Of a DNA stretch of 27,578 nucleotides, positions 7,355-16,280 are shown piece after piece. Position numbers and translations under genes: made by a program. The stretch spans positions 1 through 27,578 of the forward strand of contig DHMZ01000031.1 in the NCBI GenBank assembly GCA_002406055.1. Reading direction: 5' to 3'. The first letter of the stretch is position 1, and every line of letters starts with the position of its first letter. A model generated the notes under the pieces. That model worked only from the letters and a program-made list of their open reading frames with translations. It ran no database searches and had not been told where the DNA came from. The stretch is from Spirochaetales bacterium UBA4629 (GTDB lineage Bacteria; Spirochaetota; Spirochaetia; Sphaerochaetales; Sphaerochaetaceae).

Positions 7355-8612
7355 TCAAATAAAAATAAAGAGCTACAACAAAGTGTGGACTATTCTTTCT
7401 GAGTGCATACTCTTCTTATTTGTTGTTGTAGGCTACATTGAGAAAATACAGTCTCTATACTCTTTAGTAATGGTTTTAGATTGTCTACTCGCTATATTCT
7501 CTTTCTTTTATATATGGATTTACTTTTTTATCTATAAAGAGCTGCGTCTTAATATAATATCGCGAGCGTTACTTTTTTTAGTCTCATCTATTCTTTTCTC
7601 ATCTATTGTCAGACAGAGTGATAGCCCTCGTCTTCTTGTTGCGCTCTTTGCTCTTTTGGAACTAGGCGCTGTCTTTATTGCGCTAATTATTCTTCATGAC
7701 AAATATGAGAAGATACTCATTCCTTGTTATTTTTATATTATTGCATTTTCACTTATCTATTCACTTTTAAGTATCTTTATGGGCTTGGAGACCGGAGAGA
7801 GTAGAATAGGGGGACTGAGCAACCAAACAAACTCACTAGCTGTTGTTGCTTCTTCTTCTCTTCTTATTGCGCTCTCTCTACTCGGAAAGAGAGAAAGCCT
7901 AATAAAAACTGTACTCTTTAACTCTGTTTTTATTGTTGCGATACCTTTTTTTGCCTTTACATTTAGTAAGACAGATAGTAGAACATCGTTCTTTGCCCTT
8001 CTTATTGCGCTGTGTTTTTATTTTGTGTTTTCAATTCTCTTTTCAGACAATAAGAAAGGATCATTAATAACTGGATTAATTAGTCTTATTGTCTCTATTT
8101 TTATTATAACACTACTTCTTTCATCTTCTAGAAGTATGCTGAATAACTCCCTGAGTAGACTTACATCTGGAAGAACAGATATATGGGCTAATGTTCTCAC
8201 TCGTATGGATATAACAGATTATCTATTTGGTTTTGGTGGAAATAGCTGTGAGATGAAGAAGCTTTTACTTGAAAGAGGTGCATCTTTAGGCTTAATGGAA
8301 ACAATTACAGAAAAACATTTAATGCATAATATTTTTCTTCAATTCTTAGTTGAGTATGGCGCTGTTGCTGCTCTCTCTTTTATTGTTAGCTATGTAACTA
8401 TAATTGTTGTATCATTCAGCGCTTTAAGAAAAGAAAAGGATAAAGAAAGAAAGCGCATTGTGCTCCTTTCTGCTATTCTTTTAGTCTTTTTCTTTGTCCA
8501 TTCATTAGCTGAAAGCAGTATCTTTTTTATCGGAGGAGCGGAACAGATACTTTTTATTCTTTCTTTTGCAGTTATATATTCCTACTACAGAAAAAAGAGG
8601 AGTGAAGAATGA
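7347..8612 (+). CDS. Wzy/O-antigen-ligase-like membrane polymerase, 421 aa
   Basis: About ten to twelve membrane helices with one larger exported loop. The loop carries RLTSGRTDIW (residues about 271-280) and an H-N pair (H327-N328) in LMHNIFLQFLVEYG. These are signature elements of the O-antigen ligase/Wzy polymerase superfamily, which joins lipid-linked glycan units or transfers a glycan to its final lipid in the periplasm. Its place directly after a Wzx-like flippase fits polymerase or ligase activity. The two activities cannot be separated by sequence. The start overlaps the flippase stop, and its stop overlaps the start of the next gene (ATGA). Confidence 0.75.
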   Translation: MSNQIKIKSYNKVWTILSECILFLFVVVGYIEKIQSLYSLVMVLDCLLAIFSFFYIWIYFFIYKELRLNIISRALLFLVSSILFSSIVRQSDSPRLLVALFALLELGAVFIALIILHDKYEKILIPCYFYIIAFSLIYSLLSIFMGLETGESRIGGLSNQTNSLAVVASSSLLIALSLLGKRESLIKTVLFNSVFIVAIPFFAFTFSKTDSRTSFFALLIALCFYFVFSILFSDNKKGSLITGLISLIVSIFIITLLLSSSRSMLNNSLSRLTSGRTDIWANVLTRMDITDYLFGFGGNSCEMKKLLLERGASLGLMETITEKHLMHNIFLQFLVEYGAVAALSFIVSYVTIIVVSFSALRKEKDKERKRIVLLSAILLVFFFVHSLAESSIFFIGGAEQILFILSFAVIYSYYRKKRSEE

Positions 8613-11044
8613 AGAAGAAGGTTGCATCACTAATAATAATTACAATTGTTCTTACTCTCACTGTTCTATTTGCCTTGCAGTTGAAGAATCTAAAACTTAG
8701 TGGTGATTTTACAGCTCTATTTCCTTGGTCTGAAATAACAGACTATTACGAAGGAGGAATTTCGGGCCAAGAGGCTATTCTTGCCCTTTTAGATGAAACA
8801 AAACCTAAAAAGGTTATTAATACAGATTACATAATATCGAAAGACTATAAGACAGGCTTGAAAGCTTCAACATCAGCGATAGTCGCAGACGAAACATATA
8901 CTTCTACTATGTTTGTTCTTGTTTATTCGCCAGATATTTACAGTGCAAACTTTTTAAATGAACTCGATAAATGCATCAACGCTGTAGACATAAGGCGTGA
9001 TTCTGCTCGGCCGTCTTCTGTTCTAGATTGGTTTACTCTCTCTGGTAAAGGCGACTACATGCTCTTAGAGGCTATGAGTCCTAAAGAGGGTATTAAATGG
9101 ACAGAGGCGGAAGCAAAGGAATTGGAGAAGAGGATAGAGAACGATCCAATTGTCTCTTATTACCTTGTTGGTGGAAGTAAACACTCATTCTTATTGCAAT
9201 TTTCTTATAGCGATAAAGCTAGTAAAGCACAACTTGATGAACTCGATAGCATCTTCAATCCATTAAGAGAGATGGGAGCAAGAGTCATTTTGATGAGCAA
9301 TATGGTAATATCGAACGAAGTTATTGAGGCTCTAAAACATGATCTATACACCTTAGCAACTCTTGCTTTAGTTGTTATGGTTATCGTCTATTATCTCTCT
9401 TTTAGAGCACTTAGGGCCGTAGTTCTTCCTTTTTTTCTCTCTCTTGTTTCTCTTATTTGGACACTTGGCACTATGTCACTCTTATCAATAGAGCTTAACC
9501 TATTGAATATCCTGACGCCATGCTTAGTCTTAATTTTAGGAAGCACATACTCGATGCATATGCTTAATGAGTATTACTTAGGAGAAAAGGGGACAAAGCA
9601 TTTTAATCCTGTTGCATCGTCAAAGCATATTATTCTAACAATACTTCTAGGCTGCATAACGACAATATTAGGCTTTTTAGCTCTTGCTTTTGCCCCATCA
9701 CATACACTATTTGGCTTTGGCATATCTGTTTCTTTTGGCGTTTTCTATTCAGCATTCCTTGCTATATTCTGTCTTCCTTCTCTTTTAATTCTTCTTCCTC
9801 GACCTAAAGAGAAGAAAAGAGAAAAATTAATTAATGGCAAAGGCCAAAAGATTATAGTTTGGTGGAGCAAAAAAATCGTAAAGATTTGGCCAGTTTTTAT
9901 CGTTGTTTTTGCTGTTATTGCTCTCCTTTTCTTTGTTGTCAAAGATAAGATTAGTGTTGATTCGAACTATATGTCATACTTCTCAGAAGAAGATAAGTTC
10001 GGCCAAGACTGCCTCTTCTTCTCCCGAGAACTTGGGGGAACAACGCCGTTTACAGTTACAATTACAGCTCCAGAAGGAGAGGAAAACTTCTTCTTAGATA
10101 CCTCTAATTTACGTGCTGTAAGAGCATGGGAAGAGAAGATAAGTGAGAGTAAGCATGTTTTACAGGTAATCTCATTCCCAAGCTACGTTGCCTTTGCTTC
10201 TAGAGAAATAACAGGCCTATATGATATTCCAGAAGACGAGGGAATGATGAATATTTTGAAGGCCATTCTTCTTAGCTATGCAAGTGATTTCCCTTCCTTA
10301 AATCAAGTTGTAAGCAATAACTTTAATACGCTTACAATTACAGTTCAAACGTGGGATGGAAATAGTGAGAATCTAATAACAACAACTAGTGTTGCCGAAG
10401 TCTATTCAACTATGGTTGATGCCTTCTCACTTCTTCCATATGGAACGAAGGTAAGTGTTTCAGGCTATCCTGTCATAAGTGAGAAGTTCTCTTCACGTCT
10501 TCTTTCTGATCAGAAGATATCAACACTATTAGCTATAGTTTCAATATTCTTAGTTGCTTCTATTTTCCTTGTCTCAGTAGAAAAGGGTCTTCTTGTTCTT
10601 GTTCCAGTTATAGCTGGAATAATGATTAACTATCTATTTATGTATCTTTTTTCAATTCCTTTCGACATTATTACTGTTTCTTTCTCATCTATTGCTATTG
10701 GTTGTGGCGTAGATGATGCTCTTCATTTTTCACTGAGACTAAAAGAGAGAGAAAGAATGGGAATGAATATAAAGGAGCGCATTTCGTCTACAGTAGAGAA
10801 TACTGCGCGTCCAATTGTGCTAACAACTCTATCTATAGTCTCAGGAATGATGATCCTTTCATTTGGAACATATGTCCCAATAAAGTATTTTGGACTATTA
10901 ATGAGCGTTACGCTTCTATCCTGTATGATTTCAACATTGGTATTCTTACCTTCATTTGCTTTTCTTTTTGATTTCTTCCATTCGCTTTTCGATGGTAGAG
11001 CATTTGTAAAAGGAGATATTAAGAGTGATGGAAGAGCCAATTAG
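8609..11044 (+). CDS. RND-superfamily MMPL-type lipid/glycolipid transporter, 811 aa
   Basis: Classic RND layout in two repeats. One N-terminal helix (about 5-22) and an exported domain (about 25-240) are followed by a five-helix bundle (about 245-395). A second helix (about 424-445), a second exported domain and five more helices (about 645-790) complete it. TM10 carries GCGVDDALHF with the proton-relay aspartate D702/D703. The matching place in TM4 reads GSTYSMH with Thr313 instead of the aspartate seen in mycobacterial MmpL proteins. MMPL and hopanoid-type RND proteins move lipids and glycolipids from the inner membrane outward. Being inside a glycan operon (ATGA overlap with the polymerase gene) suggests the product is a glycolipid. 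No periplasmic adaptor or outer-membrane partner is encoded here. Confidence 0.82.
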   Translation: MKKKVASLIIITIVLTLTVLFALQLKNLKLSGDFTALFPWSEITDYYEGGISGQEAILALLDETKPKKVINTDYIISKDYKTGLKASTSAIVADETYTSTMFVLVYSPDIYSANFLNELDKCINAVDIRRDSARPSSVLDWFTLSGKGDYMLLEAMSPKEGIKWTEAEAKELEKRIENDPIVSYYLVGGSKHSFLLQFSYSDKASKAQLDELDSIFNPLREMGARVILMSNMVISNEVIEALKHDLYTLATLALVVMVIVYYLSFRALRAVVLPFFLSLVSLIWTLGTMSLLSIELNLLNILTPCLVLILGSTYSMHMLNEYYLGEKGTKHFNPVASSKHIILTILLGCITTILGFLALAFAPSHTLFGFGISVSFGVFYSAFLAIFCLPSLLILLPRPKEKKREKLINGKGQKIIVWWSKKIVKIWPVFIVVFAVIALLFFVVKDKISVDSNYMSYFSEEDKFGQDCLFFSRELGGTTPFTVTITAPEGEENFFLDTSNLRAVRAWEEKISESKHVLQVISFPSYVAFASREITGLYDIPEDEGMMNILKAILLSYASDFPSLNQVVSNNFNTLTITVQTWDGNSENLITTTSVAEVYSTMVDAFSLLPYGTKVSVSGYPVISEKFSSRLLSDQKISTLLAIVSIFLVASIFLVSVEKGLLVLVPVIAGIMINYLFMYLFSIPFDIITVSFSSIAIGCGVDDALHFSLRLKERERMGMNIKERISSTVENTARPIVLTTLSIVSGMMILSFGTYVPIKYFGLLMSVTLLSCMISTLVFLPSFAFLFDFFHSLFDGRAFVKGDIKSDGRAN

Positions 11045-11894
11045 TGTACTTATTCCACTCTATAACAGTGAAAAGTACATTGCATGTACTTTATCAAGCG
11101 TTGTTAACCAAACTTGGAAAGAGCTTGAGATAATAATTGTTGATGATGGCTCAACAGATAGCAGTGCGAAAATTGTAGAAAGTTTTCAAGAAGAAGATAG
11201 TCGCATAAAGCTGTATAGCCAGAAGAATATGGGAATAGGCTATACCCGTAATCGCCTTCTTTCTCTTTCATCTTCTTCTCTCATTCTTTTTGTGGATTCA
11301 GACGATATACTTCCTCCGAATTTTATCTCTCTACTATATGAGGCAAAAGCGAGAAATAAAGCAGAGATAGCAAGTGCAAGAGTTGTTCCTTTTAGAAATA
11401 AGCCGAGAAAAAAGAAAGGTGGAAAGGAAGAAGTATATAGTGGAGAAGAGTTTTTAGTTGAGATGACACGCCCAATGGGGAAGTTTTGCTACTCTCATTC
11501 TCGGCTAATGGATAAAGCTCTTTTTTTATCGCTTTCTTTTCCTGAAGATAAGATATTTGAGGACGTTGTCTTGATGCCTAAGATTGTAATAAGAGCACGC
11601 TGTGTTGTCTTTGTACCAGAGGCCCAATACAATTACAGAATAAATAGAAATGGCCTTAGCCATTCTCCTTTTTCTCTCCGTTCACTTGATGAGATGGATG
11701 GGTACATGGAGAATATAAAGCTTGGAGAGAAGATAGAAAATAGACAAGTTGTATATTATAGTAGTCTTTTCTTTTTGACAAAGTACTACTATTATTTTTT
11801 TAAAGTCCTATTCAAAAGAATGGGAGTTAAAGAGTATTTGAGGCGATATAGTGGGGAAAAAAGAAGAATCTTGGCTTTAAGGAGAAGTAAATGA
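11025..11894 (+). CDS. GT2 family glycosyltransferase, 289 aa
   Basis: A GT-A fold enzyme. It starts ISVLIPLYNSEKYI and has the NQTWKELEIIIVDDGSTD nucleotide-binding motif (about 28-45), GIGYTRNRLL (about 70-79) and the metal-binding D-S-D (D91, D93) in LFVDSDD. A second acidic motif is EDVVL. Inverting GT2 enzymes of this type add sugars to lipid-linked intermediates in the cytoplasm. The C-terminus is aromatic and basic (YYYYFFKVLFK), probably lying on the membrane. GTG at 11025 sits eight bases after AGGAGA; ATG at 11028 is the alternative. It overlaps the transporter gene by 20 bases and the next gene by four, so it belongs to the same operon. Confidence 0.88.
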   Translation: MMEEPISVLIPLYNSEKYIACTLSSVVNQTWKELEIIIVDDGSTDSSAKIVESFQEEDSRIKLYSQKNMGIGYTRNRLLSLSSSSLILFVDSDDILPPNFISLLYEAKARNKAEIASARVVPFRNKPRKKKGGKEEVYSGEEFLVEMTRPMGKFCYSHSRLMDKALFLSLSFPEDKIFEDVVLMPKIVIRARCVVFVPEAQYNYRINRNGLSHSPFSLRSLDEMDGYMENIKLGEKIENRQVVYYSSLFFLTKYYYYFFKVLFKRMGVKEYLRRYSGEKRRILALRRSK

Positions 11895-13033
11895 AGGGTG
11901 CTTTTTTATATGTTGATGCAGGAAAAGGTCATTATATTCCAGCTGTTGCTTTAGCTGATGCTTTTAAAGATAAAGGCCATGAAGCTGTTGTAGATGACTT
12001 GTTATTAGTCTTTAAAGTTCCATTCTTCAGATGGGTAAGCAAACACTATTGGAGATATCTACTTCATCATCCTAGGCTTGAAAAGAAGCTAAATAAGCTA
12101 TCAAACAGACACGTTGCGCACCTATCGCTGAAAGCACTAAGTAATGATGTAAGAGCTCTTAAACATTTTCGATCTTGGTTCTATAAAGAAAAGCCAGACT
12201 TTATTATTTCTACAAACTTTATGGGTGCGACGCTTCTTCCTGCTGTCTTAAAAAAGCTAGGCATTGTCTGTCCTGTCTATGATTACGCAGCAGATTTATT
12301 TGACCAAGTTAAAGCAGGAATCGATTCAGATCTAACTTGTGTTTATATCTCAACAGAAATTGGTGTTGAACACACCATTGCAATGGGACAAGAGCGAGAT
12401 AAAGTTAAGCTTTGTCCTTTCCCTCTTTCAAAGAAGTTCGAAGTTTGTAAGAAACTTAGTAAAGAAGAGGCTAGAAAGAAACTTGGCTTAAAGAACAAAT
12501 TCACAATTCTTTGCAATCTTGGCGGAGAGGGAATTGGAAGCCCAAAGTTCCTATATGGTCTCGTAAAGCGTGGCTTAGATGTTCAAGTTGTTGTTATCGG
12601 GGGAAAGAGTAAGAGTACAGAACTTGAATTTGATCTATTTAAGAAGAGTAATCCTAACTTCGATTTATATATGAGGGGTTTTGTTAACAACGCTCAAGAA
12701 TACATCATGGCATGCGATATGCAGATGGGAAAGGCAGGTGCCAACTCTTTAATGGAATCTTTATATCTAAAGAGGCCATTCTTAGTATCTGAAGTATTAT
12801 ATATGGGACGCTCAACACAGATTTTCTTTGATAGATACCCAGTTGGCTGGTGTGAAGATGACCTAGAAAAGAAGCTAGACATAATAGAATCGCTATATAA
12901 AAATCCCGGGAAGCTAAAGGAAATAGATAGAGAAATGCAAAAACTACCTATCGACTTCTCTGCTCCTCATTTTGCAGATATGCTCATCCATGACACAGAG
13001 CTATATAGGAAAGAAAACCGTGCAAATTACTGA
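11891..13033 (+). CDS. GT28 / MGDG-synthase-like glycosyltransferase, 380 aa
   Basis: Resembles monogalactosyl-diacylglycerol synthases and processive diacylglycerol glucosyltransferases (UgtP type). The N-terminus FLYVDAGKGHYIPAVALADAF corresponds to the family's 'aGxGHxxaAxAl' loop. Mid-protein PDFIISTNFMGATLLPAVLKK and YDYAADLFD follow. The C-terminal half has FTILCNLGGEGIGSPK and the donor-binding GKAGANSLMESLYLKRP (280-296). Such enzymes transfer one or two sugars to diacylglycerol at the cytoplasmic face, making the anchor for lipoteichoic-acid-type polymers in Gram-positives. With the GT4 enzyme at the operon head, a two-step glycosyl-diacylglycerol anchor is a reasonable inference. 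It overlaps the GT2 gene (ATGA) and the esterase gene. Confidence 0.78.
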   Translation: MKGAFLYVDAGKGHYIPAVALADAFKDKGHEAVVDDLLLVFKVPFFRWVSKHYWRYLLHHPRLEKKLNKLSNRHVAHLSLKALSNDVRALKHFRSWFYKEKPDFIISTNFMGATLLPAVLKKLGIVCPVYDYAADLFDQVKAGIDSDLTCVYISTEIGVEHTIAMGQERDKVKLCPFPLSKKFEVCKKLSKEEARKKLGLKNKFTILCNLGGEGIGSPKFLYGLVKRGLDVQVVVIGGKSKSTELEFDLFKKSNPNFDLYMRGFVNNAQEYIMACDMQMGKAGANSLMESLYLKRPFLVSEVLYMGRSTQIFFDRYPVGWCEDDLEKKLDIIESLYKNPGKLKEIDREMQKLPIDFSAPHFADMLIHDTELYRKENRANY

Positions 13034-13778
13034 AGAAAAGGTCTGTGGTGTTAGCTTAATTTCTTACAAAATTGATCCAGTCTATCCTGAGGAAGAAGAG
13101 CGAATTAGACCTGCTATTATCATCCTTCCAGGCGGGGCTTATAGCCACAAATCTAAGAGAGAAGGAGAACCTGTTGCTCTATATTTTCTCTCTCTAGGCT
13201 ACCATGCTTTCATCCTTGATTATACTGTCGGAAGAGAAGGAATAGAAAATAATCCTCCAGAAAGAGAGGTCGCGTTTGCTATTCGCCACATAAGAGAAAG
13301 AAGCGGAAAATATAAAATTGATCCAGAAAAGATAGTCCTTCTAGGTTTTTCTGCTGGCGGGCACTTGGCTCTTTCTAGCACTGTGCACTATAAAGAAGAA
13401 AGAGCTAACTATCTTGTACTTTGTTATCCTGTTGTGACAACTGGAGAGTGGGGACATGAGAAAAGCACATATAATCTTACTGGTGAAGATGAAGAAAAAA
13501 AGTCCTACTATTCTATAGAAAAGGCTATTACAAAAGACTTTCCTCCTTCTTTTATCTGGCATACTTCTCAGGATAAATCTGTCTCTGTAATGAATACTAT
13601 TATACTTACAGAAGCTTTAGCAAAAAATGGCGTTGATTTCGAGTATCATGTCTTTCAAAAAGGCGGGCATGGAATGAGTGTATGCACTAATGAAGTGAAG
13701 AGCTTTAATAAGCGCAATCAAGTTTGGCTTTCTCTTTTAGCTTCTTGGCTAGAAGAAAATCTTTCTTGGGAGAATTAA
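13020..13778 (+). CDS. Alpha/beta hydrolase, acetyl-esterase/carbohydrate-esterase-like, about 252 aa
   Basis: Belongs to the alpha/beta-hydrolase group that includes acetyl xylan and feruloyl esterases. Visible are the oxyanion-hole LPGGAY, the nucleophile elbow GFSAGGHLA, an acid at HTSQDKSV and the catalytic His in GGHGMS. There is no signal peptide, so it acts in the cytoplasm. Possible roles are removing O-acetyl groups from sugars or glycan precursors. Several starts are possible: TTG 12972, ATG 12990, or GTG 13020. I prefer GTG 13020 because AGGAAAG lies about six bases upstream and the resulting 14-base overlap with the preceding gene matches the operon's style. It is the last gene of the overlapping block; 74 bases follow before the next gene and no terminator is seen. 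Confidence 0.78.
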   Translation: MQITEEKVCGVSLISYKIDPVYPEEEERIRPAIIILPGGAYSHKSKREGEPVALYFLSLGYHAFILDYTVGREGIENNPPEREVAFAIRHIRERSGKYKIDPEKIVLLGFSAGGHLALSSTVHYKEERANYLVLCYPVVTTGEWGHEKSTYNLTGEDEEKKSYYSIEKAITKDFPPSFIWHTSQDKSVSVMNTIILTEALAKNGVDFEYHVFQKGGHGMSVCTNEVKSFNKRNQVWLSLLASWLEENLSWEN

Positions 13779-13852
13779 GTATTCGGAATGAAAGAGGAAA
13801 GAAAGGAATAAAAACTCTTGATTCTCTCTTCTATTAAAGTAAAAATTAACCT

Positions 13853-14737
13853 ATGAAATATATGGACGTCAAAAGTGCAAGTGAAAAATGGGGCATTACT
13901 CCTAGAAGAGTAAGGATTTTGTGCAATGATGGCCGAATAGATGGTGCTGTCAGAAATGGTTGGTCTTGGGTTATTCCAATAGATACGCCAAAACCAGGAG
14001 ATGGTAGAGCACTAAGACGCTTTAAGAGCTTAGATATCAGACTTGGATTCATCGATGTTGATTCTTTAGATGAATTGAAAAAACAAACAAGCCTTATCGC
14101 TTACTTTAATTCTCCTTATTATAACTATCTAATATCGAAGACAATAAGCTTCCTTTTTTTATTGGAAGGAAGCGAAATAGAGAGTAGAGATGTATTGACT
14201 GTATTAAAGGGCGAGCTTTGCTACAATCTCTCGTTAGAGAATCATCTTTTAATTGTAAACTTTGCTTCTCTCTTAAGAGACCTTGGAGAGAAAAGAGGAA
14301 AGTGGGATATCGGTGAAGAGAAGAGAGTTTACTCACTTTTGATGAGAGGAATTGAGCGTACAGACGGTTCTGTAAAAGATGACTATATTGAAAAAAATGG
14401 CGAGAAGATTTCTATCAAGGATTCTTTAGAAACTATTATGAATCAGTATGATTCTTCTTGGTCAAATCTCAATAGTGTTGTTTCTGCGCTTCTACTCAGT
14501 GGCGAAGTGTTAAGAATTAAGCCATATAGTAGACATCTAATTTTCTTTTGCTATTTGCTTCTTGCAGGAGAGCTTTTTAGAGGGGGATATATTGTACCTT
14601 CATTCCCTCTTTCTTCGATAAATGAAGCAAAGGCAGCCTTTGCTCTCATTGTGACAAAAGGTATCTATGTTGATATGACATCATTTATTGAGAGAGTCTT
14701 GCAAAATACATATGGGGAGATAAAAAGAAATGTATGA
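13853..14737 (+). CDS. HTH (MerR/excisionase-like) protein with degenerate Fic-like domain, 294 aa
   Basis: Residues 1-50 form a helix-turn-helix of the kind found in front of many Fic proteins: VKSASEKWGITPRRVRILCNDGRIDGA, then WVIPIDTPKPGDGR. The rest aligns in outline with a Fic fold. LLEGSEIESRDVLTVL stands where the inhibitory helix 'S/T-N-x-I-E-G-N' should be. RIKPYSRHLIFFCYLLLAGELFRGGY stands where the active loop HPFxDGNGR and following helix should be. The catalytic His is Lys and the GNGR anion hole is gone. Fic enzymes attach AMP to proteins; this one should be unable to. It may be a DNA-binding regulator or a decayed toxin. The start has no strong ribosome site. It overlaps the deacylase gene by eight bases. 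Confidence 0.6.
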   Translation: MKYMDVKSASEKWGITPRRVRILCNDGRIDGAVRNGWSWVIPIDTPKPGDGRALRRFKSLDIRLGFIDVDSLDELKKQTSLIAYFNSPYYNYLISKTISFLFLLEGSEIESRDVLTVLKGELCYNLSLENHLLIVNFASLLRDLGEKRGKWDIGEEKRVYSLLMRGIERTDGSVKDDYIEKNGEKISIKDSLETIMNQYDSSWSNLNSVVSALLLSGEVLRIKPYSRHLIFFCYLLLAGELFRGGYIVPSFPLSSINEAKAAFALIVTKGIYVDMTSFIERVLQNTYGEIKRNV

Positions 14738-16280
14738 TATTATCTTAAAAAATGGTCTTGTTTTGGATGGAAGAGGCAATAAAGCAAAAAAAGCCAATGT
14801 AGCTATCTTTTCTGATTCTATTGCTCTCGTTACAGATAAAGAGATAGCTAGAGCAAGAACTGTAATAGATTGTACAGGTAAGTACGTCGCGCCTGGCTTT
14901 ATTGACGGCCACACTCATACCGATTTTCTTCTCCTTAATGACGAAAAAGCCTCTCCTCGAGTTGGTCAAGGCATTACAACAGATATATCTGGTAACTGTG
15001 GTATTGGTGTCTTTCCATATACAAATCCAGTTTTGAAAACTATGGTGCAAGATGTACTAGGTGAGTGGCGGGAATGGAAGTGGAAAGACTACAAGACTAT
15101 GAAAAACTACTACATGACTAAGAAAATAGGCGTAAATGTACTTTTCTTAGTATCTCATACAGCGCTTAGAGTAGCTTCCTTAGGTGAAGATTGCAGAAGA
15201 GAAGCAACCGACGAAGAGATAGAGCGAATGTGTTCTATTCTACGCTCTGAACTACAAAGTGGAGCTGGTGGTTTTTCTACTGGACTCTATTATTCTCCTT
15301 GTGTTTATTCTTCCATTGATGAACTCTATAGAATTCTTAAGGTTGTTAAGGAAGAAAATAAGATCTTCACTGTTCATCATCGCTCAGAGGGAAATGGCTG
15401 TACAGAGTCTTTAAAAGAGGTATTAGAGGTTGCTTTTAAGAGTGGAGTAAAGACGGAGATATCACACTTAAAGGCTATTGGAAGAAAGAATCAAGTTGAA
15501 GTTGATAAAATGCTTTCTCTTATTGAAGAGTATAGAGAGCGAGGACTAGATGTTAAGTTTGATCAGTATCCATATACATTTGGTTCAACATCTCTCTTTT
15601 CTCTTCTTCCTCCTCGCATTCTTGCTCTTACTCGCTTAGAGCAAAGAATGGCGCTTTCTTTAGATAGTGAGCGAGAAGAAATAAGAAATGAGATTTTAAA
15701 TGCCCAGACTTGGGATAGTATCTATCCTTTAGTTGGACCTGATGACATTGTTGCTTTGTATCTAACAACAAACCCTGAATACAATGGGAAATCACTCTCA
15801 GAGATAGCTCAAATAAGAGGAGACAAAGATCCTCTAGATACGCTTTTTGATATTCTAAAGGACGAGACGGGCCTTGCTGTTATGACAGATAGAACAGAGA
15901 GTCAAGAGAGCTTAGAGCGAATTATGGTACATCCATTAATGTGTTTTGGGACAGATAGTCTCTATTCCTCTCCGCTTCCTCATCCGCGTTCTTACCATTC
16001 AACTGTTGAGTTTTTGGCAAAATATGTTCGAGATAAAAAGCTCTTAACACTAGAAGAAGCTGTAAGAAGAATGACAAGTGAGACAGCATCAAGATTCTCG
16101 CTTCTTGACAGGGGTGTTCTCTCTGAAGGTTACAGAGCAGATGTTGTTGTCTTTAACTTGGATGAGCTTAAAGCTAATGATGACAAAACAAACAATGGAA
16201 TTTCTACTGTAATTGTAAATGGTAAGATAGCTCTTCAAGATGGAGTTATCTTCTCTACCGGAGCTGGTCGGGTATTATAG
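14730..16280 (+). CDS. N-acyl-D-amino-acid deacylase (D-aminoacylase family), 516 aa
   Basis: Amidohydrolase-superfamily enzyme that hydrolyses N-acyl-D-amino acids to the free D-amino acid and a fatty or acetic acid. The metal-site GHTHTD (H61, H63), the bridging Cys (C90, in SGNCGIG), GFSTGLYYSP (181-190), VHHRSEG (H216/H217), ISHLKAIG (H246) and FGTDSLYSSPLPHPRSYHST (D409) are all present, as in the characterised D-aminoacylases. Length is normal and no signal peptide is seen. It overlaps the HTH/Fic-like gene upstream and shares a base with the next start. A role in recycling D-amino acids from peptidoglycan, or in removing D-amino-acid derivatives, is an inference. Confidence 0.88.
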   Translation: MYDIILKNGLVLDGRGNKAKKANVAIFSDSIALVTDKEIARARTVIDCTGKYVAPGFIDGHTHTDFLLLNDEKASPRVGQGITTDISGNCGIGVFPYTNPVLKTMVQDVLGEWREWKWKDYKTMKNYYMTKKIGVNVLFLVSHTALRVASLGEDCRREATDEEIERMCSILRSELQSGAGGFSTGLYYSPCVYSSIDELYRILKVVKEENKIFTVHHRSEGNGCTESLKEVLEVAFKSGVKTEISHLKAIGRKNQVEVDKMLSLIEEYRERGLDVKFDQYPYTFGSTSLFSLLPPRILALTRLEQRMALSLDSEREEIRNEILNAQTWDSIYPLVGPDDIVALYLTTNPEYNGKSLSEIAQIRGDKDPLDTLFDILKDETGLAVMTDRTESQESLERIMVHPLMCFGTDSLYSSPLPHPRSYHSTVEFLAKYVRDKKLLTLEEAVRRMTSETASRFSLLDRGVLSEGYRADVVVFNLDELKANDDKTNNGISTVIVNGKIALQDGVIFSTGAGRVL

